A stretch of 64,000 bases of DNA, taken from positions 53,895,885 to 53,959,884 of the forward strand of contig CAIIXF020000001.1 of assembly GCA_903813345.2 (NCBI GenBank), in the 5' to 3' direction. This DNA is from Owenia fusiformis (taxonomy: Eukaryota > Annelida > Polychaeta > Sabellida > Oweniidae). The number at the start of each line of letters is the position of its first letter. The stretch's first letter is position 1. The notes under the pieces were generated by a model. It did not search any database. It was given only the letters and a program-made list of their open reading frames with translations, and was not told where the DNA came from. Position numbers and translations under genes: made by a program. Of the stretch, positions 48,301 through 61,300 are shown in pieces.

Positions 48301-49881
48301 TGATAAGAGACCAGAGTATATGGTGAACTGAAAATCTAAGTATTTCCAGGCTGAGTACTAGAGTTCTTATGTTTGGTATCAGACAGATTTAGGCTATTTT
48401 TTCCATATATACTTTACTCCCTGTTCACTTATATCCTCCTTATCATAACTTCTCATAGGTTAGTCACAATCCCTTATGTCTAGTACAAATGACCGTTATG
48501 TCACAACTGACCACAAGTGTTGTAGTCTCCAACTTTTTTGTGGACAGTGCTTGGCTTTCCAAGGTTTGTATTTGGTGGTTGACATCTGTAACAAATGACA
48601 GGCGGTGACATTCTGCATGTTAATGCCTTGTTTAATGTTGATAAAATCTTGATGATTTCAAATGTACTTTATGAACTTCTATTTACAGAAGAAAGTTTTG
48701 AAGACTTTATATTCTGATTGGATATATGTAAGCTCAAAAATTAGATGAACTATTGAACTAAGCAGAGAAAAGATCACATGAAAAAGCTGAAAGAATATGG
48801 CAGTCAGAAGTCAGGCTTTAATTAATGTTTTCATTGTGAAAAGAAATATGTCAGTTTACAATCACAATGGGTTTATTATGTCACCACCACAAGTGATATA
48901 CTGTTATAGTCTCCAACTTTTTTATGGCTGGTGTTCAGCATCTGTAACAAATGGCAGGTGTTGACATTTTGCATGTTAATACCTTGAAATTCAATAAAGT
49001 TATCAAATCCATACTGTGTTTTTCTTTTTGGTTACTTATGTATTATATGTAGACTATATTGTCCTTGTGTAGAAGATGTAGGGTTGTTATAGGGTTGCTG
49101 GGGTCAGCCTAGATTATAGCTTGTATTGTTCTTTAACTGGCAGTCGTTCTACTGCATGCCAGATAACATTATTCACCATACTTGCTCTAGGTCTCTAGTT
49201 CACATGTAAAGTAAAAAAAATTTCAACTAAACATATTTGTGTTCAGATTTGCGGAAATAGGAATTTAACATATACAATTCTACAAGTGATTTGTTCTCTT
49301 TACAGAGGTTGCACGTGACAATATAACATCGGAGGTACATATTATATGTAGTTCATTGAATAATATAATAAGTATAGGGTATAGAGGTCTATTATAATTT
49401 CATACAAATGGTATAACAAGTGAAACAACAATCAAATTATTTGACATTATTATTTTAACATGGCGAAAGTTTGTTTTAAACAACCAGAGAAAATCACCTG
49501 TTGGCTGCTGATGGTATAACATGTGAGTGTGAGGTCCTCTTGAATGTTATACAGTACATACAGCCAAAATCACCTGCTCTCCCCTATACCTAGAGGGCAT
49601 TAAACATGCCAAATGTCTTTCTGTATTTTGTCTTATTGATTAGTTTTCTTATGAAAATTGACCTCACATCAGAAAATAGAAAATGACTCTAGGTTCAAAA
49701 ATTGTAAATATGATTTTTACAAATGAAAATCTAATTATGGTGGGTCAATTGTAAGATAAGTAAATATATCCTATAATAATCTGTAATTCTCTGTGTGTTT
49801 CAGGATCGTCGTGAGAGAGAGCAACAGGAATTAGAAAGTGCAAAGGAAATTGCTGATGAGGATTTTGATGGATTCAATTAG
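27371..49881 (+). CDS. PSMD3: 26S proteasome non-ATPase regulatory subunit 3 (Rpn3)
   Basis: Eleven coding exons: 27371-27488, 27710-27900, 28520-28654, 29090-29226, 29517-29707, 30507-30610, 30838-30952, 31309-31532, 31878-32033, 32400-32450 and 49804-49881. All splice sites are GT/AG and the phases join without a break, giving 499 residues. The order of conserved blocks follows the family: charged N-terminus (DVEMKDEK), [69 protein letters not shown], the PCI domain ([26 protein letters not shown]), then [17 protein letters not shown] and an acidic end. It is a structural lid subunit of the 19S particle that deubiquitinates and feeds substrates; it has no catalytic site of its own. A second in-frame ATG lies at 27383. 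The last intron is 17.4 kb, while the others are under 900 bases. Confidence 0.97.
32255..32370 (+). repeat. SINE-like fragment, second copy
   Basis: 'tgacttttcacatcagctctta' and 'ttccactgggttggactgac' match the fragment at 26030-26150. 'tatctcagtggaaggata' upstream could be a decayed A box. It lies in a PSMD3 intron. Confidence 0.45.
33245..33325. repeat. 25-bp minisatellite, three units
   Basis: Three exact copies of a 25-base unit beginning 'caaatgagatatctgtccca', followed by six bases of a fourth. Very recent by identity. 32451-33244 is otherwise featureless intron. Confidence 0.95.
33398..34010. repeat. GTCACCACC...GGTGACAT dispersed repeat with internal units
   Basis: It begins 'gtcaccaccaaaaagtggtg' and ends 'ggtggtgacattttgtc'. 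Inside are four imperfect units sharing 'ttcaaaatcatctacaagtt' and 'aagttcaaatctgac', with TGACCTTGAGGTC-type palindromes. Shorter relatives occur at 48490-48635 and 48878-48985 in the same intron. Confidence 0.75.
34060..34260. repeat. Intact copy of the repeat that hosts the 6.7-kb element
   Basis: It contains 'agtttagcagcacggcccc', 'tttcaaacctattgcactga' and 'ccttttctcaaccaatcag' in one piece. The first words match the complement of the right flank of the 37614-44317 element, and the last match the complement of its left flank. It therefore shows the site without the insertion. A further related copy starts at about 36895. 34261-36890 is AT-rich intron with no feature I can support. Confidence 0.6.
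37002..37193. mobile_element. 192-bp MITE with CAGGGTGTCAAAT ends (Tc1/mariner-like)
   Basis: The terminal inverted repeats read CAGGGTGTCAAATAAATATG and, complemented, CAGGGTGTCAAATGAACATG. Similarity runs on through 'ttc', then a C-rich or G-rich stretch. TA duplications lie at 37000-37001 and 37194-37195. It interrupts a repeat also present at 34130-34250 and, inverted, at 37500-37610. Confidence 0.85.
38186..40945. repeat. 154-bp satellite array, about 18 monomers
   Basis: Each monomer runs 'cctttcaatgtaaggatgta' ... 'tgaacatcataaataatgcg' ... 'gagcacatcacatactatgt' ... 'catactcatgagccaagttt'. Most monomers hold two copies of 'aatgcgccaaattgaact', about 22 bases apart. A block of five monomers (about 38780-39485) is repeated with almost no change 766 bases downstream (about 39546-40250), a higher-order repeat. 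The edges are more diverged, as usual for arrays kept uniform by unequal exchange. Minus-strand frames of 60-86 codons are by-products. Confidence 0.93.
40975..43905. repeat. Five tandem units of about 525 bp
   Basis: The landmark 'gaatccaaatttaacacaat' with 'gttaatcat' recurs near 41030, 41548, 42688, 43212 and 43740, and 'aaatgcgtaatgtatt' near 41355, 42474 and 42998. Spacing is about 515-530 bases, except 1140 between the second and third, where an extra 600 bp (about 41800-42400) intervenes. Adjacent to the satellite, inside the same 6.7-kb element. Confidence 0.75.
44411..44988. mobile_element. Foldback element with 16-bp repeats in its ends
   Basis: The left end is GTCAACTCGTACCCAAGACA and the right end its complement. 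Each end has about three copies of a 16-base unit (GTACCCAAGACAACTC). The interior is AT-rich and non-coding. It directly follows the 6.7-kb element. Confidence 0.75.
45928..46065. repeat. Short direct repeat
   Basis: 'ccatagagaggcaataaagc' at 45928 returns as 'ccatagagaggcaatatagc' at 46038. The rest of 44989-49803 is AT-rich intron: apart from a 13-base G run near 46974 and the repeats at 48490-48635 and 48878-48985, I see nothing in it. Confidence 0.6.
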
Positions 49882-50228
49882 CTATCACAAGGAAGGACTA
49901 GTAAATTCAATTAAAGTATCAATTGTGAACAGAGTATCCTCAATTTGTCATGTTTTGGGGAATTTGAGCGTTATATTACGAGCTGCAGTTTGCCAGTTTG
50001 TATTAAAAAGGATACTTGTTCATGTTCTTGAAAACTGCCTGGGAAATCCAGTGTAACGATGTTATTTGATTCTGTGCATTAAGAAAGCTGGTAGTAGAGT
50101 TGCAAATACATGACCATTTGACCAAGACCAACCGTGATTTTTCATTTTTTTATTTAAAAAAGTTAACAGATAAGATAAGCAAAGTGAACATTAATTCCAT
50201 ATCCCAGTGTATGTTACATTCTATTAAT

Positions 50229-50243
50229 AATAAAATGAATAAA
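50229..50243 (+). promoter_or_regulatory. PSMD3 polyadenylation signals
   Basis: Two AATAAA hexamers (50229-50234 and 50238-50243) lie about 350 bases after the stop codon. A third lies at 51005-51010. Confidence 0.5.
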
Positions 50244-51010
50244 AGAAAAGATTCCTATCACAGAACAAATAGTTCCAAATTCAAAATTTTAGAAAACAAG
50301 CCAGTTGCATTAGAATATAGTAAATATCAATTTACTTGTATCCTGTAATATCAGTACTATGGGTATGTACGGTGTTACACTCGATAAAAGTGGTTTTGTG
50401 TTGTGTTTTCTATGGTGACCAAGCTGCCAAGAAACAAGGAAATAATCTATATGAACAGTCATGTTACTTCCTTCTTGATGACGATTCATCACATTTTAGC
50501 TGATAATCTCATGGCTTAAACCTAAATATCTCATTGGTTTGTCAAGTCCAATGATCCATGATCCAAGCTTACCCCCTTAATGTTTTGTAAAGTCTGGAAT
50601 AATTTTGAAGGTCAATGTAATAGCATGAAATGTTCATTGTTATATAAATATATTTAAAAAATGATAAGATAATCAGTCATTTACTTGCTGGAGTTGCAAA
50701 CAGAAATAGAACATGTTGCAATAATTTGGCAAAAATCCATTTGTAAGAAAAACTTATGTCAACAATTTCTCCCATGTTATTGATGATGTCATATTAAACA
50801 AAATACACGGAGTGTCAGTTTCCCATATATGGAGTGATGACATCATCAAAAGTTGCGGTCACGTGTTAGTTGTGAAAAGTGCATATATTTTCTTTGCCAA
50901 ATTGAACCAGCATTCTTGCAATGGTTTGCAATTATTACACAAAATGAAAAAATGCACAATTGATGTATGTGTTATAACTACATTACATATTGTAGAACAT
51001 GTACAATAAA

Positions 51011-54000
51011 TACATGCATTATAGTATGCATAATGTACTTTAAAACATGTAGTATTCATACATTAAATTCTATTTTAAAATGTGTACGAAAACATGTAAA
51101 ACGTGCATGTATACTGTAAAACAGTTGATTGATAAAAGGTTTCATGATATTTTGAATGTAAGTTTCCAAAAACAAACAGTATATAGAAATGTAAATAAAC
51201 AAAACATAAACAAAATAAACATAATTGTAAAGAAACATTGAAAATTTATTATTGTATACTTTTAAATTTGTGATATCGATGATATGTTTCAAATCTATGT
51301 TAAAGTAAATCTGTGTGTGGGGGTCTCAATATAGCAAATTCAATTTTGCTTTCAGCAGATTACAAATACTTAGCAAAGTGTCAATCCGCTTAGTCAGTAA
51401 TAATGTCAAATAGGTGAATATGATGGACTGTCTTGTCCCTCTCTATTTTACAATATGTATAAATTCTCCCTTAAAGTATCAGGTTTTCGAACTCTACATT
51501 TGTTTTTCATAATGATATTCACATCATTTGATTTTCTTGAATTTCCCCTGGGTATTTATTGATTTAGAAATCAGTTTGGAATATTTTGTACCATATCTCC
51601 CTATACCATCAGCTTATACAAGATACAGTGCAGTACATGGGTGAAAGTCATTTTGATTCACTGAGCCTCCCAAAGTCTTGATAAAGGCAAAGGCCCAGTT
51701 CACTCCTATTACCCATTTCTCTATATTCTTGTGCAGAGGAGTGTATGTTTAGAGTGCTGGAGGGGGAGGGGGTAACCAGGCCTGCCTCTCTCTTATTTCT
51801 TGTTTAGGGGGTGCAGAGGGGAGGAAAGAAGTGAACTATCTTGGTTTATTGATCACTTGAAGAATCTTTATAAATAGTTTTGCCTTTGATCAATCTTTTA
51901 AAGGCCCTGTGAAAAGTTTGAAAATATAATTTAATCAGGCTAAAGTTCATTCTATTTATGATTTGATGTACAAGTATAATATAAACTTTTAAAGCATTCT
52001 TAAAACAGAGCTCTTTCTGAACTTATGAGTGAACATTCATCTATCTAATATGTCCTGTAGAACACCTGGTCAAGTGAACACCTCATCAATTGAACGCCTC
52101 TAATATTAACTATGATCACATTCTTATTTTTCTTTTGTTGGTTTCTGAGAACATTATATTAGATGTTAAATTCAGGCTGTGAGGGGGGAGTATTTATGCA
52201 ACATTTGTAATTTGTTAATACATTCATGACTGTTATTAGTTTTAGTAGGCCTATTAAAGTATAAACTATCTAATAGCTTGGACCTGCATCATGCTTCATA
52301 TTTGACCCACATAAGCAGGGAAAGGAATTATGACTCAATGTACATGGTGTTAGTCAGGTTAATCCTATAATCTCCCTGTGGGAGAAAATCTAGTAAAACC
52401 TTTCTCTGGGTGTGCTAGCCAACTAACCCTTTCAGAATATACTTTATAAAGCGAAGTCCCTGTGTGTAGAGATGGGTTCAGTCTAGAAGTACAAAATGGG
52501 AATTAAATTTTTTTTATATTTTGAAACTGAATCATCATGTTCGCAGTTTTTTTGTTGACTTTAATACGAGAATGGCATTGAAAAGTTGGGGAGAAATGAA
52601 TTGTTTGTGTAAAGGGTGTGTGGTATTTATAGTTGATTGGTGAGTGTATGTGGCTAGCCTGTAATACCCTGGTGCTTGGGGAGGCCAGCTTCTGTATTGA
52701 TCAGTGGCTAATGCTATTTCTAAGACTCCAGGCCTCATGTAGAAATCAATAGTCAGTCCCTATGTCCCCCAAGTCTTCATGAATTATGTAGATGACCCAG
52801 GCTGTTACTTTAGTGGCTTCAGACCTTACACTAGGCAATTTTCAATGTATTCTCCATGTGTTGTTCTCCATATGTGTTGAACCTAGCTGTGTTATTTGTG
52901 CCATTTATGAGATCTTGTTTAATCAGTTCTGTTCATGATCAATCAAAATGCAATTTCAATTTGGAGATCATACTTTAATATTGTATTGTTTGTAAAATGC
53001 TCTAAAATCTGCCTCAGGCTATATTCAATTTTTACCTGTGTAACCAGTCAATTTTAGCTCTCATCTTGTGATTTAATCCATTTTTTTTATTTAAGATTAT
53101 ATCACTTCTTCAAAAGAGAGCATCTATTATTAGCTAGCCATTGGGAGAAACTACTTTTGGGAGAAGTGCATATTGTTGATGGTACTTGTTCTGACTACCC
53201 CAGGGATATTATCTTAGTATCGTCATGGCAACCAAATGTAGTCTCTTGTCACTTCCATGGAATGGTGGAAACAAACACATTTACTTTGAAAGTTATGATT
53301 CACATGCATTACATTTTTAGAGCAAAAAGAAAAACTTCAAACGCACTTTGTCATAAAGTGAACCAGACGCCTATATTTAGAGGAGTCTGTTTGAAAAAAC
53401 AAAATCAAGGAAGCACCAATTTTATACAGTGTGTTCTTACCCGCTTTTTTATTTTATTTAATAGTACATGTAGTTCTACTATATCATTTAATATATCAGA
53501 TTACCTCAATCATGTTAGATACATATAGCTATCACATGCATCATCCATACTGTCATTTCATAAATAACATTGTTATAAAAAATCAATATGTAAGATTTAT
53601 AATGTTTGTGGTAATGTCATCAATGTTGATACACTATGATTTCACAATTAAATAGCTTTGACAATAGTTTCCTGTATTAAATTGGCAAAGACTAGAGAGT
53701 GTAAAATGTTGGAATCTTCTCCAAAAGCATGCCAATGATTCCATTTTGCATGCATTGAAAATTTTAGATGCAGAAATGTTTAAATTCATGAGAAATAAAA
53801 AAGAGGGGTTGAATTTTTTAAAAACTTTTTCAATTTTTGCCAGATTGAAAAAGGGTATTAAAGATTGAAGATTATCCTAAAAGAAATTCAGGGGTCTTCA
53901 GAAAATAGCCATGGCATGCATGAAATAATGAGAGCAACAAGTATTGTAAAATTATGAAAAATTCAGATTTAATGTCACTGTCTCCATCTCTTCTACATTC

Positions 54001-57000
54001 TTGAACAAAGTGGCTTTCCCGCCAACTTACATATATATAAACCCAAAATATCACCCTCCCATCCAAAGTTATATGATAACATATATACTGAGAAGTCAGC
54101 ATATTTCATAGGGTAAAGTAAACTTGGTATGTTTAGGTAATGTTAGCTCACTAATATGTCAACCCAGTCATTTTTTGAGTTGAGGGAAAGACTAATAAAT
54201 ATGAGAGTGGTTCATTCATGGTATGTGAACCACAAGGTATGCTACAAAAATACCCGAAAATGCAGTATTTCACAAATTGATTACTTGTGGGAGGGGTGTG
54301 TGGTCGTGGTAACTATAGAGCTGACGAAAAGATAAGTTACTTGTACTTCCCAAGTGGATAGAGTATTGTAAAAGCCTTGACAAAGATATAGCAATTATCT
54401 AAAGTTTATAGCTTCAATTTTAGAAGATTTCAAGTAAGCCCCAGATGTAAGAATCAAAGGGTATGCCCTATGCATAGAGTACTCCCTTTGAATGTCAGGG
54501 ATAACATATGAGAACTTTGAGTATATATTCCTTTACTTTTCAGAGAGGCTGCTGTACCCTCAAATGTTACTAAAATACAAGTTTAGTCCATATTACAGTT
54601 ATCATCAGGGGTGTATGTTATGAATAATTCACCCAATGCTATAGGCTATCTCAGCAATACTTGACCCCAGAGGGTTGACAACTATGTCTGGATAAGCAAC
54701 ACATCTTATAGAATTTTAAATGGTGTTTTGTACCAGGATCTCTGAATGTATAAAGGTTAGGTGTGTAAAGCAAAAAAGTGTTTGCCTGGGAAACTAATGT
54801 CACACCAGGTCCTCATGTGTAGATATTTCTCACAAAACTAGATCTCTTCACCCTGCAAACATAGTGTATACTGTGCTTGCAAAAAATATGAGGGACCATC
54901 TCACTAAATATGTTTTGACTGATTGTGAGTTAATTCTCTCTCGGAAACTATTGACTATAGAATGATGGTTCATTACATAATTAAAAAAACTCAAAATTAA
55001 AATATGAATTTGGATATGGGTTAGGGTAGGAGGGGTGTAGTTTATGAGCTATATCTCTTATGTCACTTTTAAGGGGTGGGATTTGTGAGGCACTGATATG
55101 GCCCCTGAAGAATGCTTTTTAACCTTACCTTGACCACTCATACATGCAAAGATACATGTACATGTTTTAAAAGTAAGATATTTAACATGAAATTCTAGTA
55201 GAAGTAAAGCTGGACTGACCAGTGTGGTTTTCAGTGTCACAGCTGCAACATTGGCCATCATTATTGGCAAATATTAGAGAGTATGTGTTGTCAATATTCT
55301 GCAAAAGGCTAATAAGCCCATAAAACAGATATATAATTTAACAGTGGTAGAATTTGAATAGAATATGATTAAACCTAACATTTAAAAATTATAAATTCAC
55401 ATATAGGTAGGTGTCCGATTCCAGCCAATCTGAACAAAGTATTTCATATAACTGCACTGCATTATGTATAATAACATTAACATTATATAACCTACCCAGT
55501 CATTCGTTGAATGGTTGTCAAGTTGACAATTTGACTCTTCAGATTGAAATTGATGCTTTGTCAACTTGACCCTTGCAGAAAGTTTCATTGAAAATATGTT
55601 CTTTTAGTGATTTTGTATCTTTAGGTGATTTCGAAAGTCCAAGACTCAATGCATTATGCCTGAATCATTCCACTCAGGAGTTTTCCGAAACTTCACACTT
55701 AATGCTTCGCATCTCGTGTAAAGGTTGAAATAACATGTTTTTGAGAAATGATTCCGTCCACATTGCACTGAGTTCAGGGCTTAAATCCTTAAACAATACT
55801 TGCAAAACTGGCCCAAAAATTGATGCATGGACATTTACCATTAAAGTAGTGCCTTGCCTACCAATAAATTAAGATGGTGTCAATGGATGGACATAGATTA
55901 CACCCCATCCATAAGTTTGGCAACCATATCCGGGCAACCATAACTCCACATTGAATATTTTGTTAAAAATGTTTACGTTAATCGTTTGATTTTGGTTCTT
56001 TAAAAGTGAGCTTCATATACACTCATGTACTAGGCTCTAGTACTCCGGGTAGTTTATGTTTAAATCTTAACAATGTTCCTCAGAAGGAGATTTCACATGT
56101 GGTCAAAATGGAACTTCTGGTTGGAAAACTTTGGAGGGGAGTGTATGTCTTATTTTAGACAGTCATTAGACAGTATTTAAACATTGACGGTCTACCTATA
56201 CCTTTTGCATTTTCTCTTTGATGTAGTTTCACGTCAGAATAGGTGTTCATATATGGGTGTTCATATATTGTAGGTGTTCATTTAAATAGTTTATACAATA
56301 GTTTGATTTCGCTTCTTAAAAGAGAGCTTCGTCTTCATATTACTAGCCTCTGGGTCTCATGGAAGATGAATATTTTATTTCTTCATCCTAGATATTTACA
56401 GCTGTGGTACATGTCTCAAATCATATATAATTCGTTCGGCATTGTGATGTTCACTTTAAAAGATGTTCAATTGAATAAGATCAAACTGAATTGATAATGA
56501 CACGTTCATTCAAAAGGTGATCGCACTTTCCACCTAGTGTTCACTGTACCTAGACGTACGGTTTTTATACAAGACTTAAATTATACAATTATCTAATTCT
56601 ATTTTCAGTGAAGATGATCGTGTTCAATTTTAAAATACGTTTTACAATTTCATCATTTTATATTTTACATTTAAATTGCTTAGGTGCGTTAACAGTCAAT
56701 TTAATACTAAATACATGGGTTATGCTTATGATGTATGGATGTGTGCTTTATAAATGTTTCTCCCTATAGACTCCAGGGGAGATGTAAGGCTGGGAACAGT
56801 AAGCTCCTAACTCATATTTCAAACCAACGTTATCCTCATCAACCCACAAGCCTGCCTGCCAAGCCTAGATTTCAGTGTTGCCAAGTTTTTTATACACATT
56901 CCTTTGAGTCAGTCGTACTGGGATACGTGGCCAGGTCATTTTGTAGGCTCGTGGAATGTGAGATATCTTCAAAGTACAATCCTGAAGTAAAACACACAGA

Positions 57001-57460
57001 AGGGGTTGTTGTATGTACATGCGATGTCACAATATTTCAATAGCCACATCAATTTTATATATCATTGATGATCGTCTCCCGAAACAGCGAAAGAGAAGCC
57101 CCCTTCAGATCAGATAGCATACTCTACATTTGATGTACTGAACCAATATAATTCAGAGGGAATAATATTAAATATACTAGCAAAATATATATCTAATATT
57201 TTTATCGAGAGAGAAAAAAACACGAAATGCATCCAATAAAATCTTGCAATGATCAAGCACCCTTTGATTAGTTAATATACTATATAGATAATTAGTTAAG
57301 CTTTTTCTTTTTTTTCTGTTTAAGCTGTACACTTTGCCCAAATGTGGGATACAAGTATAATAAAGCTCATAATAATGAAAATAATAAATCAATATAAATA
57401 AACCAATATAATTCAAAATAATACATGAAAATCATTATGATAGGTCACAAACCTCTTTCA
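51011..57460. other. Intergenic stretch without recognised genes
   Basis: No open frame here has a recognisable domain or splice context. The longest, 53157-53528 (123 codons) and 56735-57043 (102 codons), have irregular composition and no family motif. The DNA is AT-rich with occasional simple runs. Confidence 0.4.
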
Positions 57461-57471
57461 ATATAGTAACT

Positions 57472-57780
57472 CACTGGCGGATTAGGGGGGGGGGGGGGCT
57501 GGGGGCCCGCCCCCCCCCCTTGGGTGGGCCCAGAAAAAAAAATTGGGCCCAAAAAAAATTTTGGGCCAAAAAAGGCCTTAAGGCCCCAAAAAGTGGGCCT
57601 TTTTGGTCATAACTGGGCCTTTAAAGGCCTTATTTCTTAATTTCAGGCCAAATTTTGAAGAAAATGGGCTTTAAAATTTCAAAATTTGGGCCAACTTTTG
57701 GGTTTTAGGGGCCCAAAATTTTTTTCCGCGCAAACCTGAAATTTGGACCCCCCCCTTGTTGGTTCCCAGATCCGCCCCTG
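57472..57780. mobile_element. MITE with CACTGGCGGAT / ATCCGCCCCTG ends and G/C-homopolymer interior
   Basis: Terminal inverted repeats CACTGGCGGAT and CAGGGGCGGAT are flanked by a 5-bp duplication TAACT (57467-57471 and 57781-57785). Inside are runs of up to 13 G and 9 C and many 'ttgggcc' / 'ggcccaa' palindromes. No coding capacity. Confidence 0.75.
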
Positions 57781-58229
57781 TAACTACACTCCCTCCCATA
57801 AGTTCGATAACCTATGGGGAAATAAGGTTGCCAAACTTATTGCAGGGAGTGTATCTTTGAAAACAGAAATATGTGGCGACCGACGAGCATCAGAATGCAT
57901 GAAAAATAATTACATGACCTGCTATGCTAGGACAGAACACTCTGTGCATCAAGCTCATTATCAATCAGTTGTCCCCCTTCATAATTACCATAAGCGACAG
58001 GGGTTGCGTAAGCGCTATTTATTACTATAAGTTAACTAGTGTGATTTTGTCATTTGGTTAATTATTGCCAGCTGCGACAATGATATCAATGGGACTGTGG
58101 AATTAGGCCGCGTCGGGGTCATGATGGTCCGATATCCACATAAGAGGACATACTTGCAAACAGAACATTGCCAAAAGTGCGACAGTCAATCAATAAGGCA
58201 TTCAATCAATAGATCAATCAAGCGAGTTA

Positions 58230-58369
58230 TGCCTTGGTCACATTTGCTCCGATTTTCACTACGGCGCCCGGCCGATTGAGTATTTTGTTCAGAAATGTAT
58301 TCAATTTTGAACAAAATACTCAATCGACCGGGCGCTGGCCGATGAATCGCAGCAAATGTGACCAAGGCA
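58230..58369. mobile_element. 140-bp near-perfect palindromic MITE
   Basis: The ends TGCCTTGGTCACATTTGCT are exact inverted copies. The inner arms ('cgcccggccgattgagtatt' and its complement with few changes) pair almost to the centre. TA flanks both ends (58228-58229 and 58370-58371). Confidence 0.85.
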
Positions 58370-58372
58370 TAA

Positions 58373-61300
58373 ACGTCAAAGAAAACAGAACGATGAAATC
58401 GCCTCATACACCATTTCAAGTTAGCATATTAGTTTGGGAGTGTAGATGGTGTGGTGCTTTCCGGGGGGGGGGGGGTGCTTCAAAATCCATAATGTGTTCT
58501 CAGTCATTTTGCGATGCTGTATGTTATAAATGTACGGGTAAATATATGATCCCCTGGGAACCAATGTATGCTACAGTATGTTACAATAGCCACCTCTTCT
58601 TTTATCACGTATATCATGTTCTCCTTTTGGTAAGTAAACACCAAAGTTTTAAAGTACCTACCACCACCCTCGTCTAGTTTTACAAGGGGTTGGCTACATG
58701 CTACATAGCTACTTTCGGGTTGAATTTACTCATTAAGGGACAATGTCAATGAAGCAATGTTCGCCAACAGATAGAATTAATGATTAATTATGGACTTTAA
58801 GGGAAGTGGATGAAAGTCAAAATGTATTGGCAAATAATATTAAATGTTTTAATAACATTGGGGGAAGGAAAGGTGTCCAATTTGAACATTTTATGTTGTC
58901 GGTAACAGCTTTGAAATATTGACCTCATCCCTTAATAAAAATTATCTATACATTGTGTAACACATTTTGTGTGTGGATAGCACCCCTATCAGCATTCGAG
59001 CCCAGATGTAACCATGGGGGTCACGTCAGTTCAATGCTCTCTGTGTTGGAGTCGGGGTGACAGCCGGGACACTCAAAACTCACGACTGCCTGCCAATTGC
59101 AAATTATTGCCCTTTTGACCGCACCTCTAAACACTGTAGTTCACATCACATACCGATACTTTTTTCCTGTGGGTAAATGTATTTTTATGTCCTTTATTTT
59201 GATCATGCGCCCACGAACATATGCCCTTCACACGAACCCATTTAAAAAGACTTAATACTGTATCTAGTACTAAAGTAGTCATGTGTTTTCCGAAATAAAA
59301 ACGAAACGAGTCATTCAATTACATTTGAAGGTCTTGTTGAATTTTATTTACAAATGGCGCATAAGCGGAGGAGATACTTATAACAATCCATAACAATGAT
59401 TTATAGAATAATGGTGATGTCACCATGCATCAACTCAGAAAAAATTGTACTAATCAAGTACTAATCATTGCACCACCATAGCCCAATAAATAATGATTTG
59501 ATCATTTTTAATAATAATGATATGAATATGAAATATGGCCGGCTTGACGACTGAAAAATACTAGCCTACTACCTTAATATAAAACTCTTAAAAAATTTAA
59601 AAAAGACTAGTGATCCGTGACAACCAATAGTGTGTTAAAATATCACATACTTCGTTTTCTATCGTTAGAGCGGATTATGTTCTTTGATTAACATTTTACA
59701 ATTTACATCGACCACAATCATTTCAGACAGTGACATTGTGACATTGTTATTTGGATGTTTTTCAGTGATGTCTTTTAGCCTGTGTGTTTGTTTATTCTTT
59801 ATTTATTATTTCCTTGTTTATGAGTTTTTATATGTTTTTACATGTCCCGAGCGATTTCATGTCGTAACGAGGGGAACAAAAATAGTTTGTGATTATAGCC
59901 TAATCATGACCCTCAGATTGCTTGCAAATGAAAAGCACGTCGTTGCTTTTTTGTGATGAAGATACAGAGAAGATACTAAACTTACGCAAGCAACTCGCGG
60001 TGAGAGCTATTGAGAGCAAAATTTGAGACCAATTCAAACAAAGGCTACAACTGTCAACCCCACCTGCTGTTTGCGAGGGAACGATGTTTGTGGGTGCGGC
60101 GGAAAATAGTAACCCCGCGGGAGTCCTGTAACAGCTGGGTCTGCCAAACATTCATGCCACACTCCAAACTGACAAAGGAACAACCCAGCCCGTCGATCAT
60201 AGAAGTCAGCTTTGTTTCCTGGCGAGATTTTAATCATTAACTAGCAATGTATGATTTATTCTTGTATTCAATGTTAATCTATTGCCCAGATCTATTGATA
60301 AAAACTTGGGAGTGGGGTGAAATGGGGAGAGCCGTCATTTTTAATATTTCGTGCACTGTCTGTCCGACAAAATTAATTGCTTGAACATCATACTACAGTT
60401 TATCCCCGTCGTTCTATTCGGAATATATGGTTGAACCCCGGCAGTCTGTAGCGTCTGCACTTGACTGCAATCACAATTTTTTTTATTCCCCGTAATTTGT
60501 AGGCCGTAACTTATAGGCAAAGAATGTCAATATATTTTACAAATGTAACCTAAGTAAATGGCGTAACCGAATGGGGGCTAGGGAAGTTTTGATAAATTGT
60601 TATTTAGATAGGGGATAAGGTCCCCGACCGCGTTTAGATTAGCTCACTGCCTTGTTCGCGTTGTGGTAAATCTGTACTTAACCCAAAGGTTTCCGGGTGG
60701 TGATGTTGTTTAAAATAGAGGATATGAAAGTGTAAAATAACAACGCTGGCACGGATGTATGTGGCGGGGATGGATCACTCGGGTGTCACCAAGTACCCAT
60801 AACTCTTAGGTCACCCTCGTATCATGTCAGTCTGACTCGAGCTGTCCTCTGGTGTTCATATTTCGTGACCCATTTGAATTTGTTTTAGATTAATAACACA
60901 CGATCCCTCCCCCCATCAGTATGGCTCTTACTATGCCTTATTAGGCTATAATTTTAAAGGGGTGTTATTTTACGCGTCCCTTGAGTTTTTTTTGTTCCCC
61001 CTCCCTTATACATTGACCAACCACAAATATGTACAACAATTCAGTTTGACGCTGGTGGAATAAACGGGTGGTATCTGTAACGTTATGACTCGTTCAATAG
61101 ATAGTATATTCCCGGTGAACAGTAAAAGTTGTAACACCGGGCATGAACCTCGCCGGGGCACCAAATAATGTATATCAGGGTGTATATGACTTAGATAGCA
61201 GACAAAAAGATGAACAATTTACAGATTGTGTAGGCGTATGATCATTGATCAGTCATCATTATGATATGTTCATGGCAGGTTGACAACTAGTCACGCATGG

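Noticed and set aside
50822-50831. Perfect CArG box downstream of PSMD3
   Set aside because: No gene start nearby; in AT-rich DNA this 10-mer occurs three times in the window, so it is not evidence of regulation here.
53157-53528. 123-codon plus-strand frame
   Set aside because: No family motif, no splice context and low-complexity hydrophobic end; likely chance.
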